Positions 17,260 through 27,190 of a stretch of 64,000 nt of DNA are shown one piece after another (within the stretch, counting starts at the first letter, position 1; the number at the start of each line of letters is the position of its first letter). Source of the DNA: Microcella indica (GTDB taxonomy: Bacteria > Actinomycetota > Actinomycetes > Actinomycetales > Microbacteriaceae); assembly GCF_013414345.1 (NCBI RefSeq), contig NZ_CP058670.1, positions 2,480,001 through 2,544,000 of the forward strand. The letters are read 5' to 3'. The notes under the pieces are model-generated. The model was not told the DNA's origin. It made no database searches and saw only the letters and a list, made by a program, of their open reading frames with translations. The translations under genes and the position numbers were made by a program.

Positions 17260-18141
17260 ATGCTGCAGATCGAGAACGTCACCAAGTCGTTCGGCGACCG
17301 CACCGCGCTCGACGACGTGAGCTTCGGGGTCGGCGCCGGGCGCCTCACCGGCTTCGTCGGCGGCAACGGGGCGGGCAAGACCACGGCGATGCGCATCATC
17401 CTCGGTGTGCTCGCGAGCGACAGCGGCCGCATCACGCTGCACGGTGAGCCGCTCACCGCCGACGACCGCCGGCGCTTCGGCTACATGCCCGAAGAGCGCG
17501 GGCTGTACCCCAAGATGCGCGTGCACGAGCAGCTCGTCTACCTCGCGCGTCTGCGCGGAGTGCGGGCGCGAGACGCTGCCGTGCGGGCCGACGAGCTCAT
17601 CGACCGCCTCGAGTTGACCGAGCGCCGCGACGAGCCCATCGAGAAGCTCTCCCTCGGCAACCAGCAGCGCGCCCAGATCGCCGCGGCCCTCGTCCACGAC
17701 CCCGACGTGCTCGTGCTCGACGAGCCCTTCTCGGGCCTCGACCCGATGGCCGTCGAGACGGTTCTCGGCGTGCTCGGCGAGTTCGCCGCCCGGGGAGCCC
17801 CCGTACTGTTCTCCAGTCACCAGCTCGACCTCGTCGAGCGCCTGTGCGACGACCTCGTCATCATCGCCGGCGGGGCCATCCGCGCCGCGGGGCCACGGGA
17901 CGAGCTCCGCGCCGCCAACACCGGCTCCCAGTGGGAGCTCCTGAGCGGGGAGGACGCCGGCTGGGTGCGCGACATCCCCGGCGCGACCGTGCTCGAGTTC
18001 GACGGCGGCTACGTGCTCTTCGAGGCCGACGCCGACGCCGCCCAGGTCGTGCTGCAGCGCGCCGCCGCCCTCGGCGCCGTGCACAGCTTCACCCCCCGCC
18101 GACCCACCCTGACCGAGATCTTCCGAGAGGTCGTGAAGTGA
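17260..18141 (+). CDS. ABC transporter ATP-binding protein
   Basis: A 293-aa NatA-like ATPase. Walker A is GGNGAGKTT (residues 34-42), the signature is LSLGNQQR, Walker B is VLVLDEPFSGLDP and the switch histidine is in SSHQL. The LSLGNQQR signature and a C-terminal extension of about 80 residues are typical of the NatA/YhaQ group that pairs with one permease. A ribosome site GAAGGGAG precedes the ATG. Its stop overlaps the permease start by one base. Confidence 0.9.
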   Translation: MLQIENVTKSFGDRTALDDVSFGVGAGRLTGFVGGNGAGKTTAMRIILGVLASDSGRITLHGEPLTADDRRRFGYMPEERGLYPKMRVHEQLVYLARLRGVRARDAAVRADELIDRLELTERRDEPIEKLSLGNQQRAQIAAALVHDPDVLVLDEPFSGLDPMAVETVLGVLGEFAARGAPVLFSSHQLDLVERLCDDLVIIAGGAIRAAGPRDELRAANTGSQWELLSGEDAGWVRDIPGATVLEFDGGYVLFEADADAAQVVLQRAAALGAVHSFTPRRPTLTEIFREVVK

Positions 18142-19283
18142 TGAGCACCACCCCCGCCACCAGCACCGCCGCCACCCGCGGCCCCGCCACCTCGCCTGCC
18201 CCGCGCTTCCGCGAGTCCGTCACCCTCGTCGCCGGCCGCGAAGTCACCCAGAAGCTGCGCTCCAAAGCCTTCGTCATCTCGACGATCATCCTCATGCTCG
18301 TCGTGCTCGCCTCCATCGTCATCGGCGGGCTCGTCTCCCGCAACCAGGGAGACACCCCCGTCGCGGCCGTCGGCGTCGTCGCCGAGCAGCTCGAGGGCCT
18401 TCCCGGCATCGAGGTCACCGAGGTGCCCACGCGCGCAGAAGCCGAGACCCTCGTGCGCGACGGGGAGGTCGACGGCGCCGCCGTGCCGCTCGACGACCCC
18501 GCCGAAGGCGGCCCCGCGATCGAGGTCATCGGGCTCGAAGGGGCGCCGGGCATCCTCATTCAGGCCCTCTCGATCGCCCCCGAGGTGACCCTCCTCGACG
18601 AGCCGGAGGTCGACGGCTTCATCGTCTACTTCGTGGCCCTCGGCTTCGGCATCGTCTTCTTCATCTCCGCCGTCACCTTCGGCGGCACGATCGCGCAGAG
18701 CGTCGTGGAGGAGAAGCAGACGCGCGTCGTCGAGATCCTGCTGTCGTCGATCTCCTCGCGCGCCTTGCTCGCCGGCAAGGTGGTCGGCAACTCGATCCTC
18801 GCCTTCGGCCAGATCATCGCGATCGCCGTGCTGGCCGGCATCGGGCTCATGGTGATCGGGCAAGACATCCTCATCAGCGACCTCGGGGTCTCGGTGGCCT
18901 GGTTCCTCGGCTTCTTCGCCATCGGCTTCGTGCTGCTCGCCGCCATGTACGCGGCGTCGGCGGCACTCGTCTCCCGCATGGAGGACGTCGGCTCGGTGCT
19001 GACCCCGGTCACCTACCTCGTGATGATCCCGTACTTCCTCGTCATCTTCTTCAACGACAACGAGCTCGTGCTGGGCATCATGTCGTACGTGCCGTTCTCC
19101 GCCCCGGTCGGGATGCCCATGCGCATCTTCCTCGAGACCGCCCAGTGGTGGGAGCCCCTGGTCTCCCTCGCGATCCTCGTCGCCACGACCGTCGTCGTGG
19201 TCGCGCTCGGGGCCCGGATCTACGGCAACTCGCTCCTGCGCACCGGGTCGCGCGTCAAGCTCGGTGAGGCCCTGCGCGGCTGA
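18141..19283 (+). CDS. ABC transporter permease (NatB-like)
   Basis: A 380-aa permease. After a Thr/Ala/Pro-rich start, one helix lies at about residues 48-70, followed by an extracytoplasmic domain to about residue 160 and then about five C-terminal helices with the conserved IAQSVVEEKQTRVVEILLSS junction characteristic of the ABC-2/NatB type. With the preceding ATPase it should form an exporter, perhaps for sodium, a peptide or a drug. The gene is translationally coupled to the ATPase (TGATG). Confidence 0.88.
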   Translation: MSTTPATSTAATRGPATSPAPRFRESVTLVAGREVTQKLRSKAFVISTIILMLVVLASIVIGGLVSRNQGDTPVAAVGVVAEQLEGLPGIEVTEVPTRAEAETLVRDGEVDGAAVPLDDPAEGGPAIEVIGLEGAPGILIQALSIAPEVTLLDEPEVDGFIVYFVALGFGIVFFISAVTFGGTIAQSVVEEKQTRVVEILLSSISSRALLAGKVVGNSILAFGQIIAIAVLAGIGLMVIGQDILISDLGVSVAWFLGFFAIGFVLLAAMYAASAALVSRMEDVGSVLTPVTYLVMIPYFLVIFFNDNELVLGIMSYVPFSAPVGMPMRIFLETAQWWEPLVSLAILVATTVVVVALGARIYGNSLLRTGSRVKLGEALRG

Positions 19284-19340
19284 CCGGCGGCGCTCACGAC
19301 GGTCGCCGCGAAACCGCGGCGGGTGCGGGAGAATGGGCTC

Positions 19341-20414
19341 GTGACGAGACTCCACGACTCCACCCGCCGCGGTTTCGCGAGCGACAACTACGCCGGTGTG
19401 CACCCCGAGGTGCTGACGGCTCTGGCCGAGGCCAACGAGGGCCACCAGGTCGCCTACGGCGAAGACCAGTACACCGAGCGCCTCGGTGAGGTGATGCGGC
19501 AGGAGTTCGGCGAGCATGCCGAGGTGTACCCCGTCTTCAACGGCACGGGCGCCAACGTGCTCGCGCTCACCGCGCTCATGCCGCGCTGGGGCGCCGTGAT
19601 CTGCAGCGCGACCGCGCACATCCACACCGACGAGGGCGGCGCCCCCGAGCGGGTGAGCGGGCTGAAGCTGCTGCCCGTGCCGACTCCAGACGGCAAGCTC
19701 ACCCCGGAGCTCATCGCGACTGAGGCCTTCGGCTGGGGCGACGAGCACCGCGCCCAGCCGCTCGTCGTGAGCATCACGCAGACGACTGAGCTCGGCACGC
19801 TCTACACGGCCGACGAGATTCGCGCGATCGCCGACTACGCGCACGCGCACGGCATGGCCCTGCACCTCGACGGCGCCCGCATCTGGAATGCCGCCGCCGC
19901 GCTCGGCACGTCGTTGCGCGCGTTCACCGCCGACGTGGGAGTGGACATCCTCTCTCTCGGCGGCACCAAGAACGGGCTCCTCGGCGCCGAGGCGATCGTC
20001 GTGATCGACCCCTCCCGCGCCCCGGGCCTCACCTACCTGCGCAAGATGTCGATGCAGCTCGCGAGCAAGATGCGCTTCGTGAGCGCGCAGCTGCTCACGC
20101 TCTTCGAGGGCGGCCTCGGCGTGCGCTCCGCGGGCCACGCCAATGCCATGGCAGCGCGCCTGCGCACCGGGCTCGAGACGATGATCGCGCGGGGAGAGGT
20201 TCTCGAGGGATCGCTGTCGTTCAGCCAGCCGACCCAGGCCAACGCCGTCTTCGCGGTGCTCGAGAACGATGCGGCCGACCGCATTCGCGAGAAGGTGCGC
20301 TTCTACGACTGGGACCGCGCGCGCGGCGAAGTGCGCTGGATGTGCGCCTTCGACACGAGCGCCGACGACATCGACGCCTTCCTGCGCATCGTGCACCACG
20401 AGCTCGGCAGGTAG
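19341..20414 (+). CDS. ltaE: Low-specificity L-threonine aldolase-like PLP enzyme
   Basis: A 357-aa fold type I PLP enzyme of the beta-eliminating lyase/threonine aldolase family, which cleaves L-threonine (and allo-threonine) to glycine and acetaldehyde. The PLP lysine is K210 in LSLGGTKNGLLG, and LHLDGARIWNAAAALG carries the aspartate that contacts the cofactor nitrogen. The GTG at 19341 is chosen as CGGGAG lies 10 nt upstream; a GTG 18 nt earlier is possible. Confidence 0.87.
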   Translation: MTRLHDSTRRGFASDNYAGVHPEVLTALAEANEGHQVAYGEDQYTERLGEVMRQEFGEHAEVYPVFNGTGANVLALTALMPRWGAVICSATAHIHTDEGGAPERVSGLKLLPVPTPDGKLTPELIATEAFGWGDEHRAQPLVVSITQTTELGTLYTADEIRAIADYAHAHGMALHLDGARIWNAAAALGTSLRAFTADVGVDILSLGGTKNGLLGAEAIVVIDPSRAPGLTYLRKMSMQLASKMRFVSAQLLTLFEGGLGVRSAGHANAMAARLRTGLETMIARGEVLEGSLSFSQPTQANAVFAVLENDAADRIREKVRFYDWDRARGEVRWMCAFDTSADDIDAFLRIVHHELGR

Positions 20415-20428
20415 GGCGCAGCCGGGCG

Positions 20429-20434
20429 TACGCT
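20429..20434 (+). promoter_or_regulatory. -10 box of a leaderless LLM oxidoreductase gene
   Basis: TACGCT ends 7 nt before the ATG at 20442, without room for a ribosome site. Confidence 0.5.
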
Positions 20435-20441
20435 GAGCCTC

Positions 20442-21431
20442 ATGCGCTTCGGACTCTTCATTCCCCAAGGCTGGCGGCACGACCTGGTCGACATCGACCC
20501 CGACGAGCAGTGGGCGGTGATGAAGCGCCTCGCGCAGCACGCCGACGCGGGCCCGTGGGAGTCGATCTGGGTCTACGACCACTTCCACACCGTCCCCGTG
20601 CCGAGCGAGGAGGCGACGCACGAGGCGTGGACCCTCATGTCGGCGTTCGGCGCCGTCACCGAGCGCGTGCGCCTCGGGCAGATGTGCACGTGCATGGGCT
20701 ACCGCAACCCCGCGTACCTCGCCAAGGTCGCCGCGACGGTCGACCACGTCTCGCACGGGCGCGTCGAGATGGGCATCGGCGGCGGCTGGTACGAGCACGA
20801 GTGGAACGCCTACGGGTACGGGTTCCCGGAGATCGGAGACCGCCTGCGGATGCTCGACGAGGGCGTGCAGATCATGCGGCAGGCCTGGTCGGAGGGGACC
20901 GCGACGCTGAACGGCCGCTACTACAAGGTCGAGGGCGCGATCGTTCGGCCCCTGCCGGTGCAGAAGCAGGGCATCCCGTTCTGGATCGCCGGAGGCGGTG
21001 AGAAGGTCACGTTGCGCATCGCCGCGCAGTACGGGCAGTACACGAACTTCGCCGGCACCCCCGAGGAGTTCACCCACAAGAGCGAGGTGCTGCGCGGGCA
21101 CTGCGAGCGGCTCGGCACGAGCTTCGACGCCATCACGCGGTCGTCGAACTACAACACCGTCGTCGGGCGCGACGAGGCCGAGGTCGCCGAGCGCATCGCC
21201 ACCATCGAGGCGCGGCTCACGCGGTACCTCGGGGCCGAGCGTGCGGAGAAGGCCGTCGCCGATCTGCGCAACGGTCGCGGGCTTGCGGGAACCCCTGAGC
21301 AGATCATCGAGCAGTTGCAGGGCATGCAGCAGCTCGGCATGACCTACGCGATCACCTACTTCGCCGAGGCGGCCTACGACACGAGCGGCATCGAGCTGTT
21401 CGAGCGCGAGGTCGTGCCCGCGCTCGTCTAG
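20442..21431 (+). CDS. LLM class F420-dependent oxidoreductase
   Basis: A 329-aa luciferase-like monooxygenase-fold enzyme. Family features include the N-terminal MRFGLFIPQGW strand, LGQMCTCMGYRNPAYLAKVAAT, the GIGGGWYEHEWNAYG segment and the C-terminal GTPEQIIEQLQ. The protein resembles actinobacterial F420-dependent members (TIGR03560-like), so F420H2 is a more likely cofactor than FMN, though this is inference. Substrate unknown. Confidence 0.87.
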   Translation: MRFGLFIPQGWRHDLVDIDPDEQWAVMKRLAQHADAGPWESIWVYDHFHTVPVPSEEATHEAWTLMSAFGAVTERVRLGQMCTCMGYRNPAYLAKVAATVDHVSHGRVEMGIGGGWYEHEWNAYGYGFPEIGDRLRMLDEGVQIMRQAWSEGTATLNGRYYKVEGAIVRPLPVQKQGIPFWIAGGGEKVTLRIAAQYGQYTNFAGTPEEFTHKSEVLRGHCERLGTSFDAITRSSNYNTVVGRDEAEVAERIATIEARLTRYLGAERAEKAVADLRNGRGLAGTPEQIIEQLQGMQQLGMTYAITYFAEAAYDTSGIELFEREVVPALV

Positions 21432-21597
21432 GCCCTGCCGCCCGAGCCCCTGCCGCCCAAGCCCCTCCCGCCCCGAGCCCTCACCGCCTGCGCCGTCGAC
21501 ACTGTGCCGCTACGCGGCAACTGTGCTGTCGCGAACGAGCACACTGGCGATTCTGAAGCACAGTCGTCGGGGCGACGGGCGACGGGGCGCGTCCGCA
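21432..21597. other. Intergenic stretch with a small hairpin
   Basis: No gene seen. A short imperfect repeat of 'CCGCCC(G/A)AGCCCCTGCC' type opens it, and TGCCGC-TAC-GCGGCA forms a 6-bp hairpin that could end transcription of the LLM gene. Confidence 0.4.
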
Positions 21598-21640
21598 TTG
21601 ACAGACATCGATATAGCTGAGTACATTGATGTTCATCGAT
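21598..21640 (+). promoter_or_regulatory. Sigma70-type promoter overlapped by ArsR-like operator
   Basis: TTGACA (21598-21603) is followed after 18 bp by TACATT (21622-21627). Three ATYGAT half-sites occur: ATCGAT at 21607-21612, ATTGAT at 21625-21630 and ATCGAT at 21635-21640; the last two, with CATCGATG being palindromic, cover the -10 and start region. This resembles operators of ArsR/SmtB metal-sensing repressors. No ArsR gene is adjacent. Confidence 0.55.
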
Positions 21641-21659
21641 GTTTACAGGAGGTGACGAC

Positions 21660-21707
21660 ATGACCATGTTCACTGAGGACGGCTGCTGCGGCGGCGTCTG
21701 CTGCTGA
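21660..21707 (+). CDS. 15-codon Cys-rich leader peptide
   Basis: A tiny open reading frame reading MTMFTEDGCCGGVCC, directly behind a very strong ribosome site, AGGAGGTGA at 21647-21655. Four of its last seven codons are TGC and the stop follows at once. It has its own promoter with an ArsR-like operator, is followed 13 bp later by a strong hairpin and then by a LysE-family exporter. Cysteine-rich upstream frames acting in cysteine-responsive attenuation are known in mycobacteria; this could be an analogue, or a metal-binding micropeptide. Translation is inferred, not shown. Confidence 0.6.
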   Translation: MTMFTEDGCCGGVCC

Positions 21708-21720
21708 CACGACACCGGTT

Positions 21721-21761
21721 GCGCACCGCGCACATCGGCCCTGCCGGCCAGCGCGGTGCGC
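21721..21761 (+). terminator. Strong hairpin between leader peptide and LysE gene
   Basis: GCGCACCGCGC (21721-21731) and GCGCGGTGCGC (21751-21761) are perfect 11-bp arms around a 19-nt loop that itself contains a small GGCC...GGCC pair. No U-run follows, so it may be an attenuator or a structure that hides the region before the LysE ribosome site rather than a simple terminator. Confidence 0.55.
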
Positions 21762-21808
21762 GACCCCTCTCACTCACGTCAGCACGACCCTCCAGAAAGG
21801 AACCGAGC

Positions 21809-22549
21809 GTGAGCGATGCGCTCTTCTCCAGCCTCACCGCAGGCCTGCTCGCCGGGTACGCGATCGCGATCCCGGTCGGGGCGATCGCGGCGCTCCTCAT
21901 CACGCATGGCGCGCGCCACGGCGCACGCGTCGCCGCGGGCGGCGCACTCGGTGCCGCGACGGTTGACGGCCTCTACGCGACGATCGCCGTCGTGGCAGGA
22001 GCAGCCATCGCGCCGGTCATCGTGCTCATCGAAGAACCTCTCCGCTGGCTCTCCGTCATCGTGCTCGTCGCGCTCGGCATCATGATCGCGCTGCCCGGGC
22101 TGCGCGCAGCGCCGAGGCACGTGCCGCCGATCAGCGCGGATGCTCCCACCGACGCAGCCCCGGCCGACGCACCCCTGGCCGACGCAGCCTTGAGCGACAC
22201 GACCCCGGCGCCCGCCCCGTCCGGCAGCACGGCGACGGCCTCGCGCACGACCACCGCGCGCCGGCTCTTCCTCACCGTCGGCGCCCTCACGCTCGTGAAC
22301 CCCGTGACGGTCGTCTACTTCGCCGCGCTCATCGGCAGCTCGACGCTCGCCCTCGACGCCTCGCCGCTCGAGCGCATCGTCTTCGTCGCGGCGGCGTTCG
22401 CCGCCTCGCTCAGCTGGCAGCTGCTGCTCACGACCGCGGGCGCCCTCGCCGGCCGGGCCCTCGTCGGGCCGATCGGCGCGCGCATCACGGCCCTCGTGGG
22501 GGGCGGCATCATCATCCTCCTCGCCGTGCGCGCGGCGTGGGACGGCTGA
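21809..22549 (+). CDS. LysE family exporter
   Basis: A 246-aa membrane protein starting at a GTG preceded by GAAAGGAACC. Two hydrophobic halves of three helices each flank a long hydrophilic Ala/Asp/Pro-rich loop (residues about 105-150) containing the repeat ADAPTDAAPADAPLADAA. The first half, AGYAIAIPVGAIAALLITHGARHG, and VNPVTVVYFAAL in the second half match the LysE/RhtB family of amino-acid and metal exporters. Given the Cys-rich leader and ArsR-like operator upstream, cysteine, a thiol conjugate or a metal(loid) is the plausible cargo, by inference. Confidence 0.82.
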   Translation: MSDALFSSLTAGLLAGYAIAIPVGAIAALLITHGARHGARVAAGGALGAATVDGLYATIAVVAGAAIAPVIVLIEEPLRWLSVIVLVALGIMIALPGLRAAPRHVPPISADAPTDAAPADAPLADAALSDTTPAPAPSGSTATASRTTTARRLFLTVGALTLVNPVTVVYFAALIGSSTLALDASPLERIVFVAAAFAASLSWQLLLTTAGALAGRALVGPIGARITALVGGGIIILLAVRAAWDG

Positions 22550-22563
22550 GCGGACCTGCGACC

Positions 22564-24717
<2,154 letters not shown>

Positions 24718-24752
24718 CGTGTTCTCCTGCGGGGCAGAGGGTGCGCGGCAAT

Positions 24753-24773
24753 GTTGAGTCGCGGTGACTCAAG
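24753..24773. promoter_or_regulatory. HAIR operator (HspR site) of clpB
   Basis: GTTGAGT-N7-ACTCAAG matches the HAIR consensus CTTGAGT-N7-ACTCAAG in 13 of 14 positions. It sits upstream of clpB. The hspR gene is at 26727-27143, so direct repression by HspR is expected. Confidence 0.85.
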
Positions 24774-24893
24774 TTTACGCCGCGGTGCTCGACTCCGCTA
24801 GCGGATGCCCGTTCCGAGGCTCTGCTCACGGCGAACACGCAGGCCGCTCACAAGCGGGAAATACTCCGCCGGGGCAATCGCTTGAAGCCCACC

Positions 24894-25553
24894 ATGACGA
24901 CTCTCGGCATCATCGGTTCCGGCAACATCGGCTCGCAGCTCGCCCGCGCATTCGCGAGGCTCGGGCACGACATCGTGATCGCGAACTCGCGCGGCCCCGC
25001 CTCGCTCGAGGAGTTCGCCGCCGAGGTCACGGCGGGCGGTGGCGGCACCGTGACCCCCGGCACCGTCGAGGAGGCCTCCCGTGCGGGCGAACTCGTCGTG
25101 CTCACGGTTCCGCTCGGCGTCGTGCCGAGCATCCCGAGCGAATCGCTCGCGGGGCGCATCGTGATCGACACCAACAACTACTACCCGGGCCGAGACGGCA
25201 GCATCGCCGAGCTCGACGAGGAGCGCCTCACGACCGCAGAGTGGGTGGCGCAGCACCTGCCCGAGTCGACGGTCGTGAAGGCCTTCAACCACATCCCCGC
25301 CGCCGACATCTCGGCCCACGCCGAGCCCTCCGGCAGCTCCACGCGTCGTGCCCTCATGGTGTACGGCGACGATGACGCGGCGGTGCGGCGCGTGACCGAG
25401 CTCGTCGAGGCGATCGGATTCGACGCGATCGTCGGCGGGCCGCTCAGCGACAGCTGGCGCATTCAGCGGGATACCCCCGGCTACGGGCCGCGCTTCGCCG
25501 CGGCCGAGCTGCGGGAACAGCTCGCGGCCGTGCGCAGCTACGGCGAGCGGTAG
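24894..25553 (+). CDS. NADPH-dependent F420 reductase-like (NAD(P)-binding) protein
   Basis: A 219-aa Rossmann protein of the F420_oxidored/NADP-coenzyme F420 type. The dinucleotide motif is LGIIGSGNIGSQLARAFA, followed by IVIANSRGP, where the Ser-Arg suggests NADP(H) preference. The block VIDTNNYYPGRDG and VVKAFNHIPA are typical of the family. It may supply reduced F420 to the LLM enzyme nearby, or act on another substrate. The ATG at 24894 is chosen; a TTG 12 nt earlier is possible. Confidence 0.8.
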   Translation: MTTLGIIGSGNIGSQLARAFARLGHDIVIANSRGPASLEEFAAEVTAGGGGTVTPGTVEEASRAGELVVLTVPLGVVPSIPSESLAGRIVIDTNNYYPGRDGSIAELDEERLTTAEWVAQHLPESTVVKAFNHIPAADISAHAEPSGSSTRRALMVYGDDDAAVRRVTELVEAIGFDAIVGGPLSDSWRIQRDTPGYGPRFAAAELREQLAAVRSYGER

Positions 25554-25568
25554 CTCACCCGGCGCTCG

Positions 25569-26684
25569 TCAGCGCCGCCGCGAGACGGTCACCGTGAACT
25601 TCGGCCCGCGGGAAGCCTGCCGCGTCGGGCCCACCGCGCGCTCGAGGGCGGGCGCATAGTCCAGGTGGCTGTTCCACACGCTCCACAGCTGCCCGCCAGG
25701 GCGCAGCACGCGCCCCGCCTCGGCAAAGAGCCTCAGCGCGACGCCGGTGTGCACGGCCGCCCCGACGTGGAACGGCGGGTTGAGCACGATGAGGTCGGCG
25801 CTGTCGGTCGGCTGCGTCGACAGGCCGTCGTCCTGCACCGTGTCGACCTCGACGCCGTTGGCATCGGCCGTGAGACGTGCGCTCTCGACGGCGACGGCAG
25901 AGACATCGGTCGCGATGACCCTTGCTGTGGGAGCGCGGCGCGCGAGCGCGACGGCGAGCGCGCCGGACCCGCACGCCAGGTCGATCGCGGTCTCGTAGGC
26001 GGGCCACTGCTCGGCGACCTCCAGGAGGGCGCGCGTTCCGATATCGAGGGATGCCCCGCCGAACACACCCGCCCGCGCGACGATGCGCAGGCCGTGCTCG
26101 GGCGCCTCGCCGACAGCGGGTTCGAGCGGCGCGACGTCGCGCGGCCCTCGCGCGGTCAGCAGCCGCGCCTTCCCCCGCGCGAGCGAGACGTCGACCCGCT
26201 CCCAGCTGCGGCGCAGCACGTCGTTCTGGGTCGGCGTCATGTGCTTGACCATATTGCCCGCGAGCAGGACGGCATCGGGGTGGGCGGAGCGAGCGACCTC
26301 GCGCGCGATCGCGTCGAGTCGGTCGAGCGAGCGCGGCAGGCGCAGAAGGATGAGCCGGGCATCCCTCGAGACGACGTCGGCGAGCGCATGGTGGCTGATC
26401 GCTGTGACGCCGGCGTCGCCCGCGTTGGCGTCGAGAGCCCGACGCGCCACGAGCGAGTCCTGGTGCACGCGCACGTGCTGCGCACCGAGGGCGAGAGCGC
26501 CGAGGGTCAGCGCCCCGTGGGTGTCCTCGATGACGGCGACCTCGGCGGGCCGGTCCCGCAGCCAGGGCTCGGCCGTGTCGAGCAGGTAGCGGTCGGCGGC
26601 GTCCCAGGCCCGCAGCTCGGGCGTCTCGACGTCGGGGCGGCGGCGCAGGAGTTCGAGCACGCGGTCGAGCGGAGCATCGGTCAC
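25569..26684 (-). CDS. RsmC-like class I SAM methyltransferase
   Basis: A 371-aa two-domain methyltransferase of the RsmC/RlmG type, which makes m2G in rRNA. The C-terminal catalytic domain has ETAIDLACGSGALAVALARR (SAM motif I, near residue 240) and the catalytic motif VLNPPFHVGAAVHTG near residue 300. The N-terminal half is a degenerate copy of the fold, as usual in this family. GTG start, with TAGGGT 7 nt before it, so it has its own leaderless promoter behind hspR. Confidence 0.83.
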   Translation of the reverse strand: MTDAPLDRVLELLRRRPDVETPELRAWDAADRYLLDTAEPWLRDRPAEVAVIEDTHGALTLGALALGAQHVRVHQDSLVARRALDANAGDAGVTAISHHALADVVSRDARLILLRLPRSLDRLDAIAREVARSAHPDAVLLAGNMVKHMTPTQNDVLRRSWERVDVSLARGKARLLTARGPRDVAPLEPAVGEAPEHGLRIVARAGVFGGASLDIGTRALLEVAEQWPAYETAIDLACGSGALAVALARRAPTARVIATDVSAVAVESARLTADANGVEVDTVQDDGLSTQPTDSADLIVLNPPFHVGAAVHTGVALRLFAEAGRVLRPGGQLWSVWNSHLDYAPALERAVGPTRQASRGPKFTVTVSRRR

Positions 26685-26691
26685 TCGCGCA

Positions 26692-26697
26692 ACCCTA
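26692..26697 (-). promoter_or_regulatory. -10 box of a leaderless methyltransferase gene
   Basis: TAGGGT on the minus strand ends 7 nt before the GTG at 26684. Confidence 0.5.
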
Positions 26698-26726
26698 GGC
26701 CCTCGCGCCGGACTGCGTGGCCGCGA

Positions 26727-27143
26727 CTAGCCCCGGCGGAAGGGTCGCCAGACGACGACCTGGTTCGACTTCTGCGCGCGCGTTCCCGCTTTGAGCGAGA
26801 TGACCTCGCCCTCCGAGCCGGCGGCGAAGACGCGGCGACCAGGCTTGGAGAGCATCTCGTCGGCGAGCGCCGTCTCGAGCTCGCGCACGCGGCGACGCAG
26901 CTCGGTGACCTCGTTCTCGAGCTCGAGGATGCGGCGGATGCCCTCGAGGTTGAGACCCTCACCGCTGAGCCGGGCGATCTCGCGCAACTGCACGACGTTG
27001 CGCATCGAGTAGCGGCGGCTCTGCCCCGCCGTGCGCGTCGGCGACACGAGCCCGAGGCGGTCGTATTGCCGCAGGGTCTGGGGGTGCATCCCGGCCAGTT
27101 CCGCCGCGATCGCGATGGCGAACATGGGGGTGTCCTCGTCCAC
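26727..27143 (-). CDS. hspR: Heat-shock repressor HspR (MerR family)
   Basis: A 138-aa MerR-type repressor. The winged helix reads IAAELAGMHPQTLRQYDRLGL ... GQSRRYSMRNVVQLREI, followed by a leucine-rich dimerisation helix (residues about 70-100) and a C-terminal tail ending in VVVWRPFRRG. In actinobacteria HspR represses the dnaK operon and clpB with DnaK as co-repressor, by binding HAIR sites. Such sites are seen before dnaK and clpB here. The GTG at 27143 is chosen since GGAGGAGA lies 6 nt upstream; a GTG 15 nt earlier overlaps that ribosome site. Confidence 0.92.
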   Translation of the reverse strand: MDEDTPMFAIAIAAELAGMHPQTLRQYDRLGLVSPTRTAGQSRRYSMRNVVQLREIARLSGEGLNLEGIRRILELENEVTELRRRVRELETALADEMLSKPGRRVFAAGSEGEVISLKAGTRAQKSNQVVVWRPFRRG

Positions 27144-27190
27144 CTGGTCTCCTCCCACGTCGCTCCCGCCTCAGCTCATTGTGTCGCGCG

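Noticed and set aside
18009-21101. A minus-strand reading frame of about 1030 codons opposite the ABC exporter, aldolase and LLM genes
   Set aside because: It is antisense to three clear genes and has the Asp/Val/Glu/Arg/His-rich composition of high-GC shadow frames, without domains.
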